Shown here piece after piece: positions 1-12,100 of a stretch of 64,000 bases of DNA; the first letter of the stretch is position 1; every line of letters begins with the position of its first letter. This stretch comes from Acanthococcus lagerstroemiae. Taxonomy: Eukaryota; Arthropoda; Insecta; Hemiptera; Eriococcidae. The translations under genes and the position numbers were made by a program. Below the pieces are notes generated by a model. The model was not told where the DNA came from, searched no databases, and saw only the letters and a program-made list of their open reading frames with translations. Where the stretch lies: NCBI GenBank assembly GCA_031841125.1, contig CM063107.1, positions 48,621,497 to 48,685,496 of the forward strand. Reading direction: 5' to 3'.

Positions 1-358
1 CGACTCCAGTGAATTGCTTCCTTCGATACGTAAGGTGTAGATTTTAACCTTTTATGTTTGTAAATGTAATTTTTGAAGTGAAAAACGTTTTCATCGAAGT
101 TTCATTGCTAGATTCGACAGGGTTGCCTCTTTCTGGAAAACCTAGAGAAGTCATGGAATTTGGATGGTCAGGGAAAATTCATGAAATTGTGAGTTAAAAT
201 GCAATAAAAGTAGAAAACTGAAATGTTTTAGCCTTCGAACACTACGCCCCAGCGCTAGTGCATCAGTTTCAGACGCGTCTGAAACCACGGGAGAGCATTT
301 TCATGTCTTTCCGCTCCTCGGATTCCGCCGACATGAGAATGTCGACGGTCGCTTTGTC

Positions 359-437
359 CAGTCAGTCAGTCCAGTCCAGTCCAGCCCAGTCAGTCAGTCC
401 AGTCCAGTCCAGCCCAGTCAGTCAGCTAGCCAGCCTG
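359..437. repeat. CAGT/CCAGT simple tandem repeat
   Basis: Runs of CAGT, CCAGT and CCAGC form a short minisatellite with a roughly 40-nt larger period (CAGTCAGTCAGTCCAGTCC then CAGCC, twice). Related CCAGCC words recur to about 590. Confidence 0.85.
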
Positions 438-834
438 TAGCGCTATTTTTGTCACGCTTCAGAGTAACGCTTTTCTCCGTTGCCAGCCAGCCTGCCTATA
501 GCCAGCTCATAACCCTCTTTTCATGACGCTGTTTTTGTCACGCTTCAGAGTAACGATTTTTTCTGTTGCCAGCCAGCCAGCCTAGCCAACGCCATTTTCG
601 TGACGCTCTTTTTCATTACGCTAAAAAGTAACGTTTTTTCCCGTTGTGTGCCAAAGTAAAGACATAAAAATATGAAAAGTCATGGAATTTTCAACCGAAT
701 CATGGATTAATTCTCTGAATGACAAACTAATTTCTGGCTAGTATTGTATGAAAATTTATTACTTATTTATTTAATTTATTTTCTTGCAGCCCGTTCATAC
801 ATCTTAATATTAATTTACATAGAGATTTGCTTTG

Positions 835-1260
835 TTAATGCGCCCATTGCCGGGCATAGGCCTCCCCCTCTCTTTTTCAACAGTCTAGTTCCCTGGCGTC
901 TCTTCCCCCTGATTCCACCAATTCATCGGGTAGTAGGTCTCCCTACACTTCTTTTTTCTCTCCTGGGTACCCATTCCAAAATTTTTCTTTCCCATCTGTT
1001 CATCCCCCTTCTAGCAATATGACCCGCGTATTCAAATTTCAATTTTTCACGACAAATATACAGTCCTTAATGTTTGATACATCCCGTACTTATTTATTGG
1101 TTAGTCTGTCCTTTTTGACTCCGATTATAGCTGTCTTCATTGCAATCTGGGTCCTGGCTACCTTCAGACTGTGGCCTTGTGTGGCGGCCCATGTCTGTGT
1201 CCCATACATTTGCACAGGTTGTGTACATGATCCCCATATTTTCTTTTCCATTGCCAAAGG
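835..1260 (-). mobile_element. RTE-like non-LTR retrotransposon, 3' end of ORF2 (relic)
   Basis: On the minus strand, broken frames give in order: QIAMKTAIIGVKKDRLTNK, KFEYAGHIARRGMNRW, ERKILEW, GRPTTRWI and GEAYARQW followed by a stop at 835-837. This is the C-terminal order of RTE-like LINE ORF2 proteins (QRAMERxMLGVSLRDR, WAGHIARxxxxRW, GRPPTRW, LEEAYVQQW). Frameshifts and stops make it a pseudogene. It lies inside the 118-1766 element. Confidence 0.72.
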
Positions 1261-3075
1261 CATCAAAATTTATAGTCAGTGAATAATCATGCTTAAAAAA
1301 GGGAAAAGTTCCCTCCTTTAGAAAATATCAGAGTTATGTACTTTTTTCTCTCTGGCGTTGTGATCTGGATCTTGAGAACAGAAAAGTTTGCCAAAATCTG
1401 TTAATCCTTCCCCATTCGAAAGAAAAAGGCACGGAAAAATAGAATATGGACTTGGAACATCTGGAGAAATTGAGGACCTAACTTCCAAAATGGCCTAGTC
1501 TAAGACACAGAAGTTTGGGAAATTAAAGAAAAAAATGCAACTAAGGTCCTATTTACTATCATAGTCATATCACAGTGCTTTGAACACATATAACTCGCCT
1601 TCTAATAGAGATTCGCGGTAAACGCTGAAATTTGTATTTTCTTCTTCTCCACCAGACAGCGCTAGAATCTCATTTCGGTAATTTCATACTAGGTGCTTTT
1701 TGGAAGTAAGGTCCTCAATTATGGAAAATTATGGAAAATTATTCTTGAGAAAAAGTGGCAACCCTGTTCGATAACAACCCAAAAGGATACGGTTTTCTTT
1801 TTATTCGATAAGTAACTTCTGAATTCTGGTGTTTTGACATTCTAAAGTCATCTTAGAAATAATAACATTAAAAATAAATAAATAAATAATAAAAAGGCTT
1901 TCATCAGAATGTAAAAGTCGTATTTGTCATCTTAAAAAATTTGTGCAAAAATATTATACGTTTTAAATGATACCGCAATTGAAAAAAAAAAGACTCATTC
2001 TCTGCTCAAAAGTCATTTTACAAAGAAAAAGGCCTGTATCCAAATTCCAAGGTCAGATTTAAAATATACGCGAAAAATTTGCCCAAATACATGACTGTGT
2101 TACCTATTTGTAAATAATTTAGAAACTGGCGTGAAAACTTCCCGAAGTGCATTTTTGGCTACTTCAAAGTCTTCGTACAATATACCTGTGCCTGACAGAG
2201 TATTTCTGGTACCAGATTCGGATTTAATATGGAAAATGACTTTGGAATCATATAATTATAGGATCAATATGTATTTTTTACTGTCATTTGAGTATGGTGA
2301 TAATTATTTAGGAGGGAGGGGGAGGCAAACAAATTTTGTTTGAAACATAAGATATATTGAGCTAAGAAATTATTTTTCCATGTAGAAACTATTCTGAAGG
2401 AGGAAAATTGCAGGATTGCCACCATGGCAACTTGGTGTACTATTCTGGAGCATAACGGAAGATTTCTTGTCTCAATTTGCATTTCCACGACTATTTTCTT
2501 TACTTCTCCTCATACCGCAGGCTGGTACGTGTGATTGCGTCTTTATTACGCCAATGTCGAGATCCGTTTTGTTGATACTACGAAAATTCGGCAAAAAGTT
2601 GAATAACATCGTGGGCGAATGATGAACCGAAAAATTTAATAACCTTATTATAGTGTATGATGAAAGGTAGAAAAATCTGAAAAGCGATGTGAAAAGTTCC
2701 TTCGAGGGAACACGTTATATCCGTTATCGAATGCAAAGCATTCAAGTGAAAATGAGAATTCCCTGTACCGAGGCTTAAAATTGTGTACGTAGTATACGCC
2801 ATTTTAGGAAAGGCAAAAAAGACATTAATTTTTGCTGTCGATATATGGTAATATACGATCCAATTCCAACCACCTGATCCCCGCAATGAAAGGTTGGCGG
2901 GAACCTGTTATGTCCTTGGAAATTATGTATGAAGAATACATCTACTTCCGGGTGGTTTAGGATTTAGCAGCACGTGACAGAAAAGGAAGACAAATGACTG
3001 GAGGAAAATATTCTTACACGATTTTCGTTCTTCGCGGATATTTATTTATTTTTTTTCGTTGATTTGTGCTTTCAG

Positions 3076-3182
3076 GAAACATAAAAACGTTAGCAACGTT
3101 GGATGCTGAAACGAAAACCAGTTACTGGCTCACTATTTTTGCTCAAGATCACGCTGTTGTGCCACTTCATTCTATTTTACAC
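3076..3182 (+). CDS. kug: fat-like cadherin exon 1 of window
   Basis: Second half of cadherin repeat A. Two bases complete a split glycine codon, then 35 codons: a strand around IKTLATLD, then YWLTIFAQDH and AVVPL, a stretch typical of FAT1-3. Acceptor TTTCAG, donor GTAAGT. It enters in phase 1 and leaves in phase 0, joining cleanly to VYIEV in the next exon. The exon carrying the first half of this repeat lies before the window; I found no candidate in 1-3075. Confidence 0.88.
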
Positions 3183-6100
3183 GTAAGTTTTGGTTTAATT
3201 TAAACGGTAACCTACTTTGATGTACTTTGTTGGATTTCGTATTTGTTGGGAGGGAGGAGGGGGGCTCTACATAAGTTTAAATTCGAAGTTTGGTACCATG
3301 GATTGTGAACGACGGGTGATGGTGAGAACCACTCTGGACTATCCTCGCTTGATTTTCAGTCTTAAAATCGGACTGCTCAGAAATGAGTTTAGAATTTTGT
3401 TCCTCGTCCGGGGTGTATCGAGTTTTTTTTTTTTGGTAGTGAAACCCAGTTATTTTTGTGCGTTTGTTCTAATTTATCTCGGAAGCAAGGTAAGGTAAGA
3501 AAATCGTAGGTTTGTCATCTGTAGATCATGAAGTTATGTGCATCATTACTGCTCTCGCCCTCTTAATTAACACTCTTGGATAGCCTGCTGCAGGTTCTAT
3601 TGCCTTGTAGAATTATGTATCTAGTTACTGCATGGACTGTTTAGTCCGAGTTCGTCCTTGATCTTATGCCTTCTTCACCCTTAGTGAAATGATTCCAAAA
3701 TCACATTTTTTACTGTTCCTCTTATTATGGCGGGCATTTGTCCAAGGAGCAGCCGTTCCAATTTTCCACTGCTTTCTGCTCCGCTGACATGTTATAGAGC
3801 GACCTCGTTTTTAGCTATTACATTGTTGCAATACGAAAAAGGTAGGTACCCTATATGGATGCGAAACGATTCCATAAAAGTACAGAACTTGAAACAGAAT
3901 GAGTGTCCTGCCTTCTCATCGAGCTTTCAAGAGTGCACGATTCGAAACCGCGATTCGACTTCGGCGCTATATTTATACAGTAGGTACCTTTCTGGTTCCG
4001 CAGGAAAGACACTCACGAAATATCCTTTCTGGGTAGAGTTGACCCGACTTTGTGTACTATTCGTTGGTCGCAATTTAATAATTGTGTCGTGCCAACGGTT
4101 AGGCAACCAATTATCAAGATGCCTTTTGTTGCGGCTTTTGTTGCCGAGCGAGTGGAACAGGCTTTCTTCTTCGAGCTCGAATCCGCCGGAATGTTGGTGA
4201 CCGAAACCTGCGTATATATACACATAAAATATTATTATATAAAGGGAATGTAGAATTTGAAGTCGACATTATCGAACATTGCGTCACATTGTATCTGCCC
4301 TTTGGCTGTTCGGCCTTTGGCGGACGTCTAGTTGGGTAATTCGTGCACGGCCGTCCGAATTAGATTGTCCGCCAGTGCTGCCAGATAGTTTATCAAAAAA
4401 CCGTATTTTTGACGTTTGCATATGATCTGTGCGGCAATTTTTTAGGGTCGGCACAGCCGAACCTTATACAATGGGAAAATAGTTCTATGCGACGCTCGGT
4501 GACATCAGTGGTTTGTGTTTGTCTTCCATTGGCTCTTTTTCTTATCAATCGATGTTCGAAATACATGAGAATGAATCGCGTTTGCTTTTGACAGTGACAC
4601 CTGTAGTTTTAAATGTAAAAGTGAACGTAATCGTGTGTAAAAGAAACAGATAGGAAAATGGTTTTATATCGTGCTTACAGTCTCAGCAAAAGCGACTCGA
4701 GGTATGAACATAAGGAATCGATTAAGGGAGTTAATTTTGTGAGGTTTGTGATATTGTGTGTGATTCTTGCTGAAATTAGGGTCGGCGTGAACCAACTGAC
4801 ATTTTTGTAAACAAAATGTGTTATTAATATCGTTGAAAATAGCGTGAAAAGTAGAATTTTTCAGAATTGGGCCCCCGATTCAGAAATGTGTACTCACGTT
4901 GAAAAAAACTTATCAGTAAACGCTGTGTCATGTAGTTTCTACATGGCTCTTGAACTTCGAATCACGTGTTCTCAAAAAGCGGATTTTGCTAGTTGGTTCA
5001 CTTTTGCTGAACAGCGTCCATATATATGGCACCTGAACTCAGAATCACGTGTTCTCAAAAAACAGATTTTGCTGGTTGGTTCCTTCACGCTTAACAGTGT
5101 TCAAGTGCGATTGTACTTTTTGTTCGAAATTGGTTAGTGGAATAGCCGCCCAGACTTTAGCTGAAAGGCCGACCCTGTTAGGTCGCAAAGCGACCTGGCT
5201 TGTTTCAATATTCGTTATCAAACGTGCAACGTGCAGTGGACAGATATCCAGTGACGTCATATACTATCAATTAGCCATAAAGGGTTGCTCTTGAGACACT
5301 AAAATCTGCAAATAGATGTAAACACCCGTAAACAGAAACTAATGCGGGAAAGAAAAGTCGAACCATGACAACGCAGATTTTCAACAGTTATGTCGGCTAG
5401 ACATCGGTCCATCACAGATGGTAGGGCAAACGTAAACTTTTTTGAATTTTAATGCTTTGAAGCAAATGGCAAAAAAGTGCACTGATCCACTTATGACGCA
5501 AAAACTTCAATAATAATGAAGCGCTGCGTGGAAGAAGGGCCTTCGATCAACGTATTTCTTACGAGTCGAAGGCCCTTCTTCCACACAGTGCTTCATTTGA
5601 GACTATGCAAATTGTAGAAGCGCTAGCGTCGAATAGGTATTTTCTGATTAGTGTTGGAAGAACGTAAAAATCATCTTTCCCGTTCCCGTTTGTTCTTCTG
5701 TAATTGTATGGTTCTCATTCATGTTCTTTGTTCTCCTTACCTTAAAATTACCAACATTCCCGTTCGTGTTTCCCGTTCTTGTTCTCAATCCCATTGTGTA
5801 ATCGTTCTCATTCTCGTTCTGAGAAAGAACTTGCCATTTTTCTTTTCGTTCTGCAGGTTGAATTTTTCATTAAAAAAAAAAAATTATAATTGATGGTTTT
5901 ATGCTTTCAGAATTTTACTTTTGCACCAGCTGCAAAAGTGTTGGAAGAACGCAAAAATTATCTCATTCCCGTTCTCGTTCGTTCTTCTCTAACTGCAAGG
6001 CTTTTGTTCATGCTCCTCGTTCTCCTTACCCTATAATTACCAAAGTTTCTGTTCTCGTTCTTGTTCCCAACCTGGTCCTGTTCTCGTTCTCATTTTCAAT

Positions 6101-9100
6101 CCCATCATGTTCTTGTTCTCGTTCGGTTTTCCAACATCCGAGTTCTGCAGGTTGAGTTTTTCACTAAACAAATTCATAATTGATGGTTTTAGGCTTTCAG
6201 GATAAATTTTACTTTTGTGCCAGCTGCAAATGTGTTGGAAGAACGTAAAAATTATCTCGTTTCCGTTCGTTCTTCTCTAGCTGCAAGTTTTTCATTCATA
6301 CTCTTCGTTCTCCTTACCCTATAATTCAACGTTATAGTTCCTGTTCTCGTTCTTGTTCCCATCCTGGTCCCGTTCCTGTTTCCCGTTCTCGTTCTGAGAA
6401 TGAGAACCGAGAACATGACGTTTTTCTTCTCGTTCTCTTTCGTTCTTCCAACACTTTTTGATAAGCGAACGGTAATTTGACATCACACAGTGAGTTACAG
6501 TGAGCAAAAATATCCAACTTTGGGCCAACCGGGTAGACAGATAGCATTCAGGTCTTCTGCGAGTATAAGGCCTTGTTCTTGAGATCAAGCGAGGTCAGCA
6601 GAGCATGCTATCAGTCTACCTGACTAGTGCTACAGTCGCTTTGTTTGCTAAGATGTTGGGGAGAGAAGGAGACAAAACCGGTTCACCAGTTTCCCAACAC
6701 GAACAATAGCATGACGCGAGGGGGTTACAGTACCATTCAGTCACAAAGCGACTAGTGTTAGGCATTATTGATAGTAAAACCGTTAGTATCCATAGTTTTG
6801 CTGAGAAAAATATTAAAACTATTGATCGTTTTTACAGAATAAAATTATCACTACTATCAAATGATTTTTCTAAACTATCGATATTTTTAATAGTTTCTTT
6901 TCCCCATGAATGATATGATTTACGATTTAGTCATCAATGTATACTGTATAGTTGACCATTATTTGTTAAATTAAAAACTGATAGTCTGCGTGGTCTCTTG
7001 CTTTAAAAAGGATTTGTTAGATCTAACTTCTAAATTCTGGAAGCACGATGAAATGAAGAAACAACGGTATCTATGTAATAACCAATTAACTAGAAGCACA
7101 TTAAGGACTGAATAAACTGCTAACTAAAGGACTCGGTAGTGAAAAAAACAAAAACAAAAAACATCTAACAATCATTAATAGGTCAATGTATTTGAAAAAT
7201 GCAAAAAATTCCAAAGACATTGACAGGGTGTCTGCCGGTCAAGGAAGTCAAGCAAAAGTCAAGTATTTTGGATAATGGTCATGAAAAGTCATAAATTTTT
7301 CATTTAAATTTCCTCAAAATTATTATCACGACTTTTTTTAAAATTACAAGTAAATTTAAAGTAATTTCGAGAGGAATAGGGGAATTGTATCTAAGTGGAA
7401 TCCAAACATTAGTGTTAAATATTTCCTGCATTCAGTGAACCGAACCCTATTTAAAATGAACATCCTGGGTAGAATGGAGTTTTGGTGAATGGGTATAAGG
7501 AGCGGCTAGTGTGCGTTGTGCTCTGCGTCCCGGCTCCGTTCTCACTTAACTTTGACGGTACTTTTTTTCGTAACTTGGTTACAAAATGTGTTTTATTAAA
7601 TGCAATACAATAATGTATTACCTCCATTCTGTTTATGTGGTGCTATATATTATATAGATAATTGTTTTTAAAAAATTGTCATTGTCATACCTACATATTG
7701 CTTGAATGAAATATTTTCAGATAATTACATAATATCCTTTTTCATAGTATTTTCTAGTGTTTCCATTTTTGTGAGCCCCCCTCCACCTTGGTAAGGTTCT
7801 ACTAATAAGATTATATTTGTATGTGTGTAAAACGGTTATGAAAAAAGTGAGAAAAGATCAAGGAAAAGTCAAGGAATTGGAAAATTTGGACCCGGTGGAC
7901 ACCCTGATTGATCAAATTTGAAGAAAAAAAAAACAGTCGAAAACATTTGATAAGACTAACATCCTAATAACAGCGCTACCTATAGTTTGTTACGAAAATT
8001 AGAAAGGATCACGTATTCTGCTAGAAATCTTAACTCCAGTTTTTTTTTTAAATTAATTTTTATTTGTTTTTGGTTTTTACTGTAACATTTGTATTTTTAG
8101 TACTACCCGAGTTCAATTGTACAGGAAATACTACTAATTAGTGACACGTAGAAGGTTGATCAGTGTCTCGCTATGATGGCTTCAGTGTTGGGGTGTCGGT
8201 AGAGTCGCCTTTTGTGCTGAAGAGCCATCTTCCTAAGATTACTCGTATCTCCTCAACGGTCTCCACGTTGAGATCGCAGTGGAGTAAATTTGTTGCTAAC
8301 AAACCAGGGAACGTTAGCAATGACGCGTAACATTTTGTTGATGTCACGATTGTATTTCCTCGTGCAGCCCCAGAGCTGGGAGCCGTATTGTCAGACCGAC
8401 TTGAACAGCAAGGAGTATAACAATTGTTTGTTTTTGTGGCTCAGTTTAGATTGCCTTCCAATGAGCCAGTACATATGCCTTAATCTATGGTCATATGGTC
8501 AAGCTCTTGCCTTTTCATTTTTACGTGAGGTTTCCAATTTAGTTTGGAGTCCAGATGCATTCAGAGATATTTAGAGGTTTCAGTTTTCGGAACAATGGTT
8601 CTGTTGATCAGAATGGGCTGGTAGCTCTGGTTCCTGAGCGTGAAAGTGGTGTGACTTGATTTCGATTCATTTAATTTGATGCGCTGTCTCTTGGTCCAGA
8701 CTGTGTCGACTGATTTTTGCAGATTAGTGGTAGCTGTTTGTTGATGATCACTGACAGAAATTAGTGCGGTATCATCTGCGAATGCGGCGTTGATAACTGC
8801 TCCATAAGTGCGAAGGTCAGCAGTGAACAGTACGTAGAGCAAAGATCCCAAGATACTGTCTTGGGGTTTTCCTGCTCCAGTTAGGTACTCATGTGAGACT
8901 GCTTCTTCGTAGTGTACAACAAATTTACGATTCTCTAGGTGAGAGGGCAGAATCTCGCAAATGTTGCCGGGGAGGAATCTGCTGAGCTTTAGAAGAAGGC
9001 CTTCGCTTGACTGACGTCTAAAAATACTGTTTTGCAAAAATTTTTCTCGTTCAACATCTCTTCAGTGATCTTCACAATTCTATGTACCTGGTCTACAGCG

Positions 9101-12100
9101 GCATGTTTCCTTTGAAATCCAAACTGGGTGCTCCGGTATGACTCCTTTATCACTAAGAGAAGTCTCGATTCGAGTTAGTATGATTCGTTCCATCATCTTG
9201 GAGAGGATAGGCAGGAGAGAGATAGGACGATAAGAAGAGGCGAGTTCCGCCGGCTTCCCGGGCTTTGGCGTGAGAATATAACGTTTGCGATCTTCCAGTG
9301 TTGGGGGAAGTATTTAAGTCGGAGGACTGCATTGAACAGATGTGTAAGAAGAACGATTCCTTTTTTTGGAAGTTCTTTATGAGCACGGTTGATACTTTGT
9401 CGAATCCCGGAGCCTTCTTCGCTTCTAGTCCGTCGATGAGTTGGGCAACTTCTTTTGGTGTCGTCGGTTTACTGGAAGAACTTCTGGAAAGTTTGAGTTC
9501 TGGAGTTGAGTAAGACTGTGTGTCGTGCTGCTTGAATGTATTTGATCAATTTTGAGCGAAAGCTTTGCTATTTTTTTTTGCTACTTCTAACCCAGTTGCC
9601 AAATGCATTTTTGATTGGTGGGACTCGGGTCTGCGGTTTCTTGATCCCAATGGTTACCTGCCACAATGAGTAATTTGAGACCACTCCAACTCGACTACTC
9701 AACTCAATCTTAGTTGATTTTCGACTTCTGGCTTAAATTTTTCACTTTCATCCGTTTCCATCCGTTTTTCGGTCAATCCGTTCTGGAAAATTCCGTACGT
9801 CTGGCAGCACTGATCGTTCTGGTGCCGCGAGTGAGCGGACAGCCAGGCAGACGCAACGAAGTGAAAACTCGAAAAATTATTTCGGATTGCAGAAGCCGAA
9901 AGTTGAAAGAAAGGCGTGGGGGCGCGACTCCTTTTCCAGTCATTCGTTTATCATTCATTTATTCCTCGAACGTCATCGAACTGAGGGGGAGAAATAAGTT
10001 CGGTTAAAACTTAATCTATTTATAAATGCAATCAATTTCGCCGACGCCGCGCCGTGTAAACTGTAAATCGCACCAAAACGGGCCTAATCGTACTTGGGCT
10101 GGGAAGGGCGCGAAAGGGAGACCGGGGAGCTGAAGAGAAACAATGCGGTGCGATGGCGTTTCGAAAATTCGACTCTACAATTTCATTTACTCTGTTCGCA
10201 GGTTTACATCGAAGTTATTAACGTGAACGACAACGTTCCTTTAACGTCGGAGCCGGTTTATTATCCTCACGTGAGCGAGTGGACATCTGCTCACAGCAGC
10301 GTAATACGCTTAGTGGCCGATGATAAAGACCTGGAAAATAATAAAGCCATCACTTACAAAATCACCGGCGGGAATACGGATAATTTATTTGCAATCGATT
10401 CCACATCTGGTTCGTATATATACTTGTATACCTATAACACACTCACACATTAGTACGGTATTAATAGTCTTATTTTCACCGCCATAAATGCCACAAAAGC
10501 TTGTAACGTTCCAGCTGTAAATTTTCGAATTACGTTCGCAGCCTTTTGGACGAGAGCGCTAGTGGAACGGGTTTTCCGCTCTCGATCGTATTATCTCGTT
10601 AATGAGCCGAGCGCCCTTGGAGCGTGAGTGTGTCCCGTTCCCCCACATCTCATGAGTCTTGAAATTGGTCTTCCTTCTTGTCTGATATTTAGGACGGGCT
10701 TCATTCTGTCGACATTTCAGTTGAATAAGTCGCTTTTAGTGTTGGGGCGATAGGCAATATAGTTTTTACTATAGATAGTATCAGTGTAAGTCAAAAAAAT
10801 CAGTTATTTGATAGTATCCTGTAGGTTTTAGAAAGCTATCAGTATTATCAGATTTTTAGCATTTTATATGCTTTTACTTACGGGTATACTTGAGCGAAAA
10901 CCGTAACGCTCCCTCCGTTACGAATTCAGTGATTGTCATTTCCATGGAAATTCAGGGGCGAAACTAGGGTGTGGGGGTAGAAACACACCCCAATAATTTG
11001 GCAGTCGGTAAATTTTGAGACAGTTCATTTGAACTTTCATTTTCTATGAATGTTTGTTTCTTTGTTTATTATTATTTTTTTTCAATTGAAAAATATTTCG
11101 ATTACAAAATCGGCGAATTTTTAGTTTTCAAAAAATATTTGTCGGCAAATTTTTCTTCTTCACCTCCCCAAACTGAGTGTCAAATTTCGTTTCTGAAAAT
11201 AGAGTGCCCTGGACTCCTGTCAGAGACTAGTCAGTCAAAAGCCGAAGGTTTCAAGCTGCGTATCGAACGTTATCTGAAAGGTTGAAACAAAACTTGAGAT
11301 GTGGAAGACATTTCGAAAATCTGAAAGTCGGTAGCAAACGTTGAATTTCAAATTTCAATGACTGTTCTGTTTTTACGAGATTCTCTGTTTGACCTAGAGC
11401 CTAAAATTAGAGAACGTTGGTCATTTTATTAAAATTTAGAAGTTGAAAGCAAAAGACTTATTTTCCAATGTCATAAGCTGAATCCGATAGCTAATGTTTT
11501 ATTATTTAATTTACGTGCTTCGGTCCTGGTAAATGTAGGAGGGAAATTTAGTCTGAAACAAAAGTCAAATCTTCATGTGTTTTTCTAATAAGAACGAAAG
11601 GGAGCTTATGGTACGGATTCCCCTAAATCCGATCGACCTGTAGGTTTTTTATTTTTATTTATTTTTTGATTGATTTCATTGGAACCAATTTAGGATACGA
11701 ATCAGAGGAAATTCAGAAAAAAAAGATCACCAAGAGTAAATACAACCACCTTAATGTGTAAAGGAAGTTGTGTGTTCCTCTCAAGTATTCCTAATATCCT
11801 TCCAGCTTACCTTCCCAGACTAGGGTATGCTCATGTGCGCAGATGTGAGTGCTTGGGGGATAAGGTTTCAATCTGCATTTGCAGGGACGAAACTATGGGG
11901 GAGGGAAGTGAAACATCCCCAATAATTTGACGGTAGGCAAATTTTGAAATGGTTCATTTGAATTTTGAATTTTCTAAGGTATGTTTTGATGAAGCCAGAA
12001 AAAGTCTTGAACAAATTCGGAAGATTCTCGAAGTCTCAGAGAAATCTGAAAGAGTCCTAAAAGTTTTAAATAAGTTGGAGGAGGAAGTCGTGATGGGTCA

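Larger units (their letters stand above)
118..1766. mobile_element. TIR element, CAGGGT family, 5-bp target duplication
   Basis: Left end CAGGGTTGCC at 118-127, right end GGCAACCCTG at 1757-1766, flanked by TTCGA at 113-117 and 1767-1771. Related ends and internal GAAAAGTCAGGGAATTT-like words occur at 7224-7906 and 37207-37507, also with 5-bp duplications. No transposase frame is visible; the interior includes an unrelated LINE fragment. The element could also be two older insertions that happen to pair. Confidence 0.55.
1..3075 (+). other. intron upstream of first exon, open to the left
   Basis: Intronic, since exon 1 enters in phase 1. It holds a CCAGT/CAGT-rich simple repeat (about 359-437), a TIR element (118-1766) and an RTE-like LINE relic inside it. 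In 1772-3075 I see only AT-rich unique sequence, a short AAAT run near 1867-1893 and no cadherin-like frame. Confidence 0.7.
3183..10201 (+). other. intron 1
   Basis: A 7-kb intron. 3183-4440 has open frames (the longest 157 codons at 3727-4200) with no recognisable protein. 4942-5107 is an imperfect tandem duplication of about 84 nt around ATCACGTGTTCTCAAAAA. It also has a hairpin at 5515-5597, a triplicated repeat at 5651-6454, a TIR element at 7224-7906 and a Jockey-like LINE at 8160-9525. In 6455-7223 and 9526-10201 I see nothing definite. Confidence 0.7.

Noticed and set aside
3727..4200. 157-codon open frame with another open frame on the opposite strand
   Set aside because: No recognisable domain, no splice support, mutual overlap of two strands, and a position inside an intron of the cadherin gene. 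Probably a chance frame in less AT-rich sequence.
4444..5176. AGGGTCGGC and GCCGACCCT as possible element ends, also at 17450-17669
   Set aside because: Only nine paired bases, no target duplication and no shared interior between the two loci. Could be chance.
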